Both the position numbers and the translations under genes were made by a program. Below are positions 6,841-12,405 of a DNA stretch of 15,242 nt, one piece after another. Below the pieces are notes generated by a model that had not been told where the DNA came from, did no database searches, and saw only the letters and a program-made list of their open reading frames with translations. Within the stretch, counting starts at the first letter, position 1, and each line of letters begins with the position of its first letter. The DNA is from an uncultured Prevotella sp. (GTDB lineage: Bacteria; Bacteroidota; Bacteroidia; Bacteroidales; Bacteroidaceae): positions 1 to 15,242 of the forward strand of contig URLQ01000063.1 in assembly GCA_900548745.1 (NCBI GenBank), given 5' to 3'.

Positions 6841-8067
6841 ATGGGAAAAGTATTGATTATCGGAGCCGGTGGTGTTGCTACCGTAGCTGCCGTAAAGATT
6901 GCAAAGAATTCTGATGTCTTTACCGACATCATGATTGCAAGCCGCACAAAGTCAAAGTGCGACAAGATCAAGGAGTATATCGGTAACCCCGACATCAAGA
7001 CCGCTCAGGTTGACGCCGACGACGTAGAACAGCTGAAGGCACTCTTCAAAGACTACAAGCCAGAGCTCTGCGTAAACCTCGCACTGCCCTATCAGGACCT
7101 CACCATAATGGAGGCTTGTCTGGCTTGCGGAGTGAACTATCTCGACACAGCAAACTATGAGCCTAAAGACGAGGCGCACTTCGAATACTCTTGGCAGTGG
7201 GCATACAAGAAGCGCTTTGAAGACGCAGGACTGACTGCCATCTTAGGATGCGGTTTCGACCCTGGCGTTACAAGCATATTCACTGCATACGCTGCAAAGC
7301 ACCACTTCGACGAAATACAGTATCTCGACATCGTGGACTGTAACGCAGGAAACCACCACAAGGCCTTCGCAACAAATTTCAACCCGGAAATAAACATCCG
7401 CGAAATTACACAGAAGGGTCTCTATTGGGAAGAAGGAAAATGGGTAGAGACAGAGCCACTGGAAATACACAAGACTCTCAACTATCCTAACGTAGGACCG
7501 AAGGAGAGCTATCTGCTGCACCACGAGGAAATAGAGTCGTTGGTAAAGAACTATCCTACCATCAAGCGAGCACGCTTCTGGATGACCTTCGGACAGCAGT
7601 ATCTTACATATCTCGACTGCATACAGAACCTCGGAATGTCACGCATCGACGAGATTGAATATGAGGCTCCATTGGCAGACGAACCAGAGAAGAAGGTTAA
7701 GGTAAAAATCGTTCCGCTACAGTTCCTTAAGGCTGTGCTGCCTAACCCACAGGACCTCGGAGAGAACTACGATGGCGAGACAAGCATCGGATGTCGCATA
7801 CGCGGACTCAAGGACGGCAAGGAGAAGACATACTACGTATACAACAACTGCAGCCACCACGCAGCATACCTCGAAACAGGAATGCAGGGCGTAAGCTACA
7901 CTACCGGTGTGCCGGCAATGATCGGAGCAATGATGTTCTTCAAAGGTCTGTGGCGCAAGCCGGGAGTATGGAACGTGGAAGAGTTTGATCCAGACCCATT
8001 CATGGAGCAACTCAACAAGCAAGGTCTGCCGTGGCACGAGATTTTCGACGGCGACCTCGAACTATAA
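6841..8067 (+). CDS. Carboxynorspermidine/carboxyspermidine dehydrogenase (saccharopine dehydrogenase family)
   Basis: A 408-residue cytoplasmic NAD(P)H-dependent reductase. In this family the enzyme condenses aspartate semialdehyde with putrescine or diaminopropane and reduces the product to carboxyspermidine or carboxynorspermidine. A pyridoxal-phosphate decarboxylase then yields spermidine or norspermidine. The Rossmann motif is at the N-terminus (VLIIGAGGVATVAAVKIA, G8-x-G10-G11). The saccharopine-dehydrogenase signature continues with VNLALPYQDLTIMEACLACG and YLDTANYEP, then LGCGFDPGVTSIFTAYAAKH. The length fits the LYS1-like carboxynorspermidine synthase group; true lysine-pathway saccharopine dehydrogenase is less likely in Bacteroidales. 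Gut Bacteroidales are known to make spermidine by this carboxyspermidine route. The decarboxylase partner (nspC type) is not in the window. Confidence 0.88.
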   Translation: MGKVLIIGAGGVATVAAVKIAKNSDVFTDIMIASRTKSKCDKIKEYIGNPDIKTAQVDADDVEQLKALFKDYKPELCVNLALPYQDLTIMEACLACGVNYLDTANYEPKDEAHFEYSWQWAYKKRFEDAGLTAILGCGFDPGVTSIFTAYAAKHHFDEIQYLDIVDCNAGNHHKAFATNFNPEINIREITQKGLYWEEGKWVETEPLEIHKTLNYPNVGPKESYLLHHEEIESLVKNYPTIKRARFWMTFGQQYLTYLDCIQNLGMSRIDEIEYEAPLADEPEKKVKVKIVPLQFLKAVLPNPQDLGENYDGETSIGCRIRGLKDGKEKTYYVYNNCSHHAAYLETGMQGVSYTTGVPAMIGAMMFFKGLWRKPGVWNVEEFDPDPFMEQLNKQGLPWHEIFDGDLEL

Positions 8068-8082
8068 TCAAGACATCTTACA

Positions 8083-8119
8083 AAGGCATAGACCAAGGCT
8101 CACACCTTGTTCATGCCTT
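8083..8119 (+). terminator. Hairpin after the dehydrogenase gene, weak terminator candidate
   Basis: AAGGCAT (8083-8089) pairs with ATGCCTT (8113-8119), and CAAGG (8094-8098) pairs with CCTTG (8105-8109) above a small internal loop. The 3' flank is T-rich but has no clean U-run, so termination may be partial. The next gene starts 30 nt later and I see no TAnnTTTG box before it, so read-through could supply its transcript. Confidence 0.4.
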
Positions 8120-8149
8120 ATCTCTTTATTTCATTAATAAAAAAAGCTT

Positions 8150-9451
8150 ATGAAAACATTTTCCTCATTAGCAGTATTAGTCGCAATGACCATCCTGCCA
8201 CAGACAGGAGCTGCACAAGCATCACAGACAAGAATAGCCAAAGTAAAGAAAGCCGCCACATTCATCGGCAAACGTCTCGGAGACAGAGCAAGCAAAGCCA
8301 TATTAAAGTCCGCTGCCGCCGACAGCAAGAAACTACCTGGAACAACGAAGCTCTATCAGTACAACAACGGAGACTGGACCTACTACATGACAACGAACAG
8401 CACTTTCGACCAGTATGGCAACGTGTCTACGGCAAAGACATGGAGCGACGAGAATGGAATGATGCAGATAACGACAAACAAATATGACAATGTAGAGACA
8501 TCATTCTTAGTATCACAAACACAATCAACCTATGACTCTCCAACAGCCACCACTCCAACGTATGAGTTCATGAACAGGAGAGTTGACGTGACCCGCAACG
8601 AGAAAGGACAAGTGACAAAGGTTGAAGACTGGGAGGCTAACGACACATATACAGGACTCGATCTGGAGACTGCCGTAAGTCTTGAATATGGAAGCGACGA
8701 CAAGATAAACAAAATCATCATCTCTTCATACGATGACAATGAAGAGATGAAGGTGACATTAAATGATGTAGTATGGAAGGAATACAACGGAAAGATTCTT
8801 TCCACCATCGGTACTGACTTGGAAAACATTATTGCAGACCCCCAAAATCTGATAGAATCAGCCTCCGCAGAGATGTCTGCCGAAGGCATGGACGTAAAGG
8901 GCAACCTAACATCCGACTATTCTACCGAAGGCAAGAGGGAACTGACTCTGAGCATGAACTACTACGGAATGCCAGTAGCCAGCTATAAGTTCTACTATGA
9001 ACAGACCGACGACAACGGTAGCTTCATCAACAGATCTACCATCTCCTTTATGGGAGAAGCCGACGAGATTGAGAGCATCACCGTGAAATACAACGACAAG
9101 AAAGACATGGTTGAAGAAACCATATCTGAAGGAAAGTCTATCGCATCCCTCAAGACAAGCAGTTCCACCCAGTATGACTACACCTACAACGAGGAAACAG
9201 GACTTGCCGACTATATGATATTAAAGAATCTGGACCTGGATACTAACACATACAACCCGAACAGCAAGTATGTATACAGCGACTACCAAGATGTTGCAAG
9301 CGGAATAAGCAATGCTGCAGCCAACGTCAACACGGGCAAGACTGCTGTCTACAACACACAGGGAATGTATGTAGGCAACTCAACCGATAAGCTTTCCGAC
9401 GGTCTATACATCATCAAGCAAGACGGAAAGACCTTCAAGATAATGAAATAA
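8150..9451 (+). CDS. Secreted protein of unknown function, YD-like repeats, sorting-type tail (paralog 1)
   Basis: A 433-residue exported protein whose family I cannot name. Residues 1-24 look like a signal peptide (MKTFSSLAVLVAMTILPQTGAAQA). A basic, Ala-rich stretch (28-60) precedes LPGT (62-65). The body, about 66-380, is rich in Tyr, Asp, Asn, Thr and Gly. It has recurring strand-turn-strand units such as TTNSTFDQYGNV, TRNEKGQV, EYGSDDKI, VKYNDKKDMV and TYNEETGLADY, a spacing that loosely recalls YD/RHS-type beta repeats. From residue 385 (GISNAAANVNTGK) a 49-residue tail ending YIIKQDGKTFKIMK resembles a T9SS C-terminal sorting domain. The gene at 9826 is a tandem paralog with the same layout, and the tail is shared almost base for base. 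Probably a surface or secreted protein; no catalytic motif is seen. Confidence 0.85.
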   Translation: MKTFSSLAVLVAMTILPQTGAAQASQTRIAKVKKAATFIGKRLGDRASKAILKSAAADSKKLPGTTKLYQYNNGDWTYYMTTNSTFDQYGNVSTAKTWSDENGMMQITTNKYDNVETSFLVSQTQSTYDSPTATTPTYEFMNRRVDVTRNEKGQVTKVEDWEANDTYTGLDLETAVSLEYGSDDKINKIIISSYDDNEEMKVTLNDVVWKEYNGKILSTIGTDLENIIADPQNLIESASAEMSAEGMDVKGNLTSDYSTEGKRELTLSMNYYGMPVASYKFYYEQTDDNGSFINRSTISFMGEADEIESITVKYNDKKDMVEETISEGKSIASLKTSSSTQYDYTYNEETGLADYMILKNLDLDTNTYNPNSKYVYSDYQDVASGISNAAANVNTGKTAVYNTQGMYVGNSTDKLSDGLYIIKQDGKTFKIMK

Positions 9452-9521
9452 CAACAAGTCGTCATCGATGACTTTTAAAGATACTACTGAATCCACTCCA
9501 GACAGTGGATTCAGTTTTTTT
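9302..9521 (+). repeat. 220-bp tail-plus-terminator cassette, copy 1
   Basis: This block matches 10987-11206 with one mismatch (G at 9326, A at 11011). It begins exactly at the codon for G385, covers the last 49 codons, the 34 nt after the stop (including the 12-nt palindrome GTCATCGATGAC at 9461-9472) and the whole terminator, and ends in its T-run. Sequence outside the block differs clearly between the two genes. Confidence 0.95.
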
Positions 9522-9522
9522 T
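9486..9522 (+). terminator. Intrinsic terminator of paralog 1
   Basis: A perfect 12-bp stem, ACTGAATCCACT (9486-9497) with AGTGGATTCAGT (9504-9515), encloses a 6-nt loop and is followed by a T-run to 9522. Confidence 0.93.
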
Positions 9523-9633
9523 GCCCACATTATCATATACCATACGATGTACGAATCAGCTCCCAGATGAAGCCTTTTGCAAAACAAATTGCATCAATTT
9601 GCTCCATAATTGAAAATATTCTTCCCTAAAGTG

Positions 9634-9663
9634 TTTGTTTATATGATTTTATCTGTATCTTTG
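9634..9663 (+). promoter_or_regulatory. Promoter for paralog 2
   Basis: TTTG at 9634-9637 is followed after 18 nt by TATCTTTG at 9656-9663. The -7 box is a full match and the spacer is one or two nt short of usual. Transcription would begin near 9668, leaving a leader of about 158 nt. I see nothing notable in 9523-9633. Confidence 0.6.
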
Positions 9664-9674
9664 CCACGACTGTT

Positions 9675-9790
9675 GAAGATTTGCTTGATTTTATAGCAAC
9701 ACTGGGTTAAGTAAATCTTCTGACAAGGCTAAATCCCGAGCAACTTTTTGTTGCTCATAAGCTTATGAGATCATTAAATTATAGTGTTGC
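9675..9790 (+). other. Structured 5' leader of paralog 2
   Basis: Several perfect complementary segments lie between the predicted start and the ATG at 9826. GAAGATTT (9675-9682) pairs with AAATCTTC (9713-9720). GAGCAAC (9738-9744) pairs with GTTGCTC (9750-9756) around TTTTT. CTCATAAGCTTATGAG (9754-9769) is a perfect 16-nt palindrome that shares its CTC with the previous stem. GCAACACT (9696-9703) is complementary to AGTGTTGC (9783-9790). Some of these pairings exclude one another. No known riboswitch was recognised. Confidence 0.45.
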
Positions 9791-9825
9791 GAAATTAAGA
9801 TTAACTATAAAAAACACATTTTTTT

Positions 9826-11136
9826 ATGAAAAAGTTTACACTATTGGCGTTATCGGCTGCAATAGCCACAATGCCTGTTGTCGGAATGGCACAAGTCCAG
9901 AACACACAGACTGCAAAAGTAGCTAAAGCAAGGCAGATTGTATGCAAGACCTTTGGTCAGAAAGGAAAAAAGATGTTGCAGAAGACAGAAGCCAATGAGA
10001 AAAAGATGTTGCCCGGCACGGTGAAGACATACCAATACAATTCAAACGACTTTGAATACCTGTCTACAACCGAAAACACCTACGATCAGCACGGCAACAT
10101 TATTCTTTCAAAGCAGTACAATGAGAACACGAACGGCACAATAGAAGTAATAACAAATGTCTATGACGATATTGAGCCGGATTTCCTCATATCACAAAAA
10201 CAAGAAATCTTCGACAGCCCAGGCTCTACAACGCCATCAAGCAGCCGCACGCTCCAAAAATCAGATGTAACACGCGACACCAAAGGTCAAGTAACAGAAG
10301 TCATCAATTATGAACCGAATGATGATTTCAGCGAATTGGAAATGGAATCAAAAATAACTTTTGAATATAAGAACAATAAGATAAATAACATTGTTTACTA
10401 TGGATATGACGAAGGTATAGAAACAAAAATTTCCATAATAAACATTATATGGGAAAAATACAACGGGAAGATATTGTCTGCATTCGGAAAAGCTATAGAC
10501 GACATCGTATATGACCCTGAAAACCTGATAAAGTTAGCAAGTATGGAGTTGATGTCAGAAGACATATATGTTCCTGGAAGTGCCGTAGGAACATATACCG
10601 GTGAGACAAAAAGAAAATTAGACGTGGACTTCAACTTCTACGGAACACCTGTTGCACAGTTTATATACGAATATAACCAGACTGACAATAATGGAAGCTA
10701 CACGTACACATCCGAAGCGAAATCAATGGGTAAACAGATTTATCTATTGACTTTTACTAACAAATTCAACGAAAAGAAAGACCTCATTGAAAAGACCGAA
10801 AAAGAGGATATTGCCGATGAGGAAGGTGGCATGACAAGTCACGAAGAATCTTCAAAATACGAATATTCTTATAACGAGAGTACCGGACTTGCAGACTACG
10901 CTATCGTCAATAGCCTGAATACAGACAACAACCAATACGAAACAACTCTGAAATTAGTATTCAGCGACTATAAAGAAGTTACGGCAGGAATAAGCAATGC
11001 TGCAGCCAACATCAACACGGGCAAGACTGCTGTCTACAACACACAGGGAATGTATGTAGGCAACTCAACCGATAAGCTTTCCGACGGTCTATACATCATC
11101 AAGCAAGACGGAAAGACCTTCAAGATAATGAAATAA
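9826..11136 (+). CDS. Secreted protein of unknown function, YD-like repeats, sorting-type tail (paralog 2)
   Basis: A 436-residue paralog of the protein at 8150. Residues 1-22 look like a signal peptide (MKKFTLLALSAAIATMPVVGMA). A Lys-rich region follows, then the shared block LPGTVKTYQYN. The body keeps matching landmarks in the same order: ENTYDQHGNI, ISQKQEIFDSPGSTTPS, SDVTRDTKGQVTEV, WEKYNGKILSAFG, FYGTPVAQFIYEYNQTDNNG and YSYNESTGLADY. Between these the two proteins have diverged, and the middle of this gene (about 10300-10560) is visibly richer in A+T. The last 49 residues, from G388, differ from paralog 1 by a single Val/Ile change. The gene has its own promoter and a structured leader, so the two may be expressed under different conditions. 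Function unknown; likely T9SS-type exported surface protein. Confidence 0.85.
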   Translation: MKKFTLLALSAAIATMPVVGMAQVQNTQTAKVAKARQIVCKTFGQKGKKMLQKTEANEKKMLPGTVKTYQYNSNDFEYLSTTENTYDQHGNIILSKQYNENTNGTIEVITNVYDDIEPDFLISQKQEIFDSPGSTTPSSSRTLQKSDVTRDTKGQVTEVINYEPNDDFSELEMESKITFEYKNNKINNIVYYGYDEGIETKISIINIIWEKYNGKILSAFGKAIDDIVYDPENLIKLASMELMSEDIYVPGSAVGTYTGETKRKLDVDFNFYGTPVAQFIYEYNQTDNNGSYTYTSEAKSMGKQIYLLTFTNKFNEKKDLIEKTEKEDIADEEGGMTSHEESSKYEYSYNESTGLADYAIVNSLNTDNNQYETTLKLVFSDYKEVTAGISNAAANINTGKTAVYNTQGMYVGNSTDKLSDGLYIIKQDGKTFKIMK

Positions 11137-11206
11137 CAACAAGTCGTCATCGATGACTTTTAAAGATACTACTGAATCCACTCCAGACAGTGGATTCAGT
11201 TTTTTT
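10987..11206 (+). repeat. 220-bp tail-plus-terminator cassette, copy 2
   Basis: The second copy of the block at 9302-9521, offset by 1685 bp, with one mismatch at 11011. It starts at the codon for G388 of paralog 2 and ends in the terminator T-run. Confidence 0.95.
11171..11206 (+). terminator. Intrinsic terminator of paralog 2
   Basis: The same 12-bp stem as after paralog 1 (11171-11182 with 11189-11200, loop 6 nt), with a seven-T run. The convergent regulator gene ends 27 bp further on; read from that side there is no U-run. Confidence 0.93.
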
Positions 11207-11232
11207 ACACACATATATATTATAGTATATTC

Positions 11233-12234
11233 CTACTGTCCCCCCATTCTCAATGACTTCAACAAAGCATCCTTCAGGTCTTCGTTTGTGGAAAGTCCAA
11301 GCTTCTTGCGGATATGAATGCGCACAGTACTGATATTGTTAGGCTTTTTGTTGAGAATGGAAGCTATCTCGCATATCGTCTTGCCGCCGATAATCAGCCT
11401 GCACACCTCTTTTTCTGTCGGTGTCAACGTTGGTAAAGCAGAAGCTATGTCGGCATGTTGCATCCTGCGCTGAGCCACTCTATGCTCCACAGCCCTGATA
11501 AGGTTGGCTTCGGTGCGCTCGTCGAGACGGTCGAAGAAGTCGGATATGTCCTTGCCTGCCATACCGCCGCGCCCTAATTGTATGTAGGCGAGCAGCTCCG
11601 TCTTGGTCATGTGGAAGGTGGCAAGCAGATTGTTCAGCGTAGAGTTGTAGTCGGCATTCTCCTTCAGCATGCCTCTAATGCCACGCCTTATCATCTCGCC
11701 AAGCACACATGTGAATATCTCAACAAAGATGAATACAGCCACTATCTGGCGGTTTACTCCTCCGTCTGTGTATAGATAAGCGAAGACTATCGTACCTATG
11801 CTCATAAGGGCTATCACTGTAGGCATGTGTCGGACGGCAGCCAAAACGAGATAGATTATAAGGGCGAGTGAAATTATCTGGTTGAACAATACCGCATCTT
11901 CATACCCCACAGGACGCTCCACCGTAATATATACGATACGGGCACTTCCTGTCAGTTGCACCAATATGCCGAATATGGATATGGCAGCCTTCAGTGGCAT
12001 GCGATGCAACAGATACAATACCAGCACGACAACCGTCGACACCCACAGCAGAGCCGATATTATATGCAGCGGAATGTCGCTGCGTCCTATCAATCCAACG
12101 ATGTGCATAGGCACACCAGGCAAGACGACCGACAGGCTGAGCATCAAGAAAGTGATAAGACACAAGCGTTGCTGCCAGTTGTGGCTGCGCTGATCAAGGA
12201 ATGTGGCTATACGCTCTTTCAGTGTTATCTTCAT
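11233..12234 (-). CDS. Membrane-bound LuxR-type transcriptional regulator
   Basis: A 333-residue regulator anchored in the inner membrane. About six hydrophobic segments occupy residues 23-180 (roughly 23-48, 54-76, 82-103, 114-134, 138-156 and 163-181). A cytoplasmic linker (about 182-265) follows, and a LuxR/GerE-type helix-turn-helix lies at about 269-328: LTPTEKEVCRLIIGGKTICE, then ASILNKKPNNISTVRIHIRK and KLGLSTNEDL. LTPTEKEV and the STVRIHIRKKLGL recognition-helix region are the key signs. No response-regulator receiver or kinase domain is present, so it probably senses a membrane or periplasmic signal directly; the ligand is unknown. It is divergent from the BspA-like LRR gene across a 171-bp region with repeated elements, the arrangement expected of a local regulator. 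It converges on the paralog pair. Confidence 0.85.
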   Translation of the reverse strand: MKITLKERIATFLDQRSHNWQQRLCLITFLMLSLSVVLPGVPMHIVGLIGRSDIPLHIISALLWVSTVVVLVLYLLHRMPLKAAISIFGILVQLTGSARIVYITVERPVGYEDAVLFNQIISLALIIYLVLAAVRHMPTVIALMSIGTIVFAYLYTDGGVNRQIVAVFIFVEIFTCVLGEMIRRGIRGMLKENADYNSTLNNLLATFHMTKTELLAYIQLGRGGMAGKDISDFFDRLDERTEANLIRAVEHRVAQRRMQHADIASALPTLTPTEKEVCRLIIGGKTICEIASILNKKPNNISTVRIHIRKKLGLSTNEDLKDALLKSLRMGGQ

Positions 12235-12255
12235 AGCTTTATTTATTTATCACTA

Positions 12256-12263
12256 CAAAGATA
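12256..12263 (-). promoter_or_regulatory. -7 box for the LuxR-type regulator gene
   Basis: On the minus strand TATCTTTG (12263-12256) fits TAnnTTTG and lies 21 nt upstream of the ATG at 12234. The expected -33 position reads GGGT rather than TTTG and falls inside the AGGGGTAAA repeat, which suggests dependence on an activator or autoregulation. Confidence 0.5.
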
Positions 12264-12280
12264 GCTCTTTTTTTAGACAT

Positions 12281-12299
12281 TTTACCCCTTTTTACCCCT
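12281..12299. promoter_or_regulatory. Direct repeat TTTACCCCT, 10-bp period
   Basis: TTTACCCCT occurs at 12281-12289 and again at 12291-12299, one helical turn apart. The copies cover the -33 position of the regulator's promoter, so they are a plausible binding site for a protein that contacts one face of the DNA. Confidence 0.45.
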
Positions 12300-12315
12300 C
12301 TTTTTGCTATCTTTT

Positions 12316-12331
12316 ACGTCTATTCACGTCT
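12316..12331. promoter_or_regulatory. Direct repeat ACGTCT, 10-bp period
   Basis: ACGTCT occurs at 12316-12321 and 12326-12331, again exactly 10 bp apart. It ends 7 bp before the -33 box of the LRR gene promoter, a usual activator position. Confidence 0.4.
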
Positions 12332-12338
12332 GTAAGAC

Positions 12339-12370
12339 TTTGGAGATGTTTCGTGCTTCCCTTAAATTTG
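12339..12370 (+). promoter_or_regulatory. Bacteroidota-type promoter for the LRR surface protein gene
   Basis: TTTG (12339-12342), exactly 20 nt, then TAAATTTG (12363-12370): a full consensus match. Transcription would begin near 12375, giving a leader of about 30 nt before the ATG at 12406. Confidence 0.75.
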
Positions 12371-12405
12371 CACCACATCGAATAAAATAAAATCAAATAA
12401 CTATT

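Noticed and set aside
9461..9472. GTCATCGATGAC palindrome after paralog 1 (and its copy after paralog 2) as an operator
   Set aside because: It lies downstream of the stop codon inside the duplicated 220-bp block, with no promoter next to it, so no regulatory role can be supported.
9738..9756. Hairpin with a T5 loop as a terminator
   Set aside because: The T-run is in the loop and not after the stem, so it does not fit an intrinsic terminator; treated as part of a structured leader.
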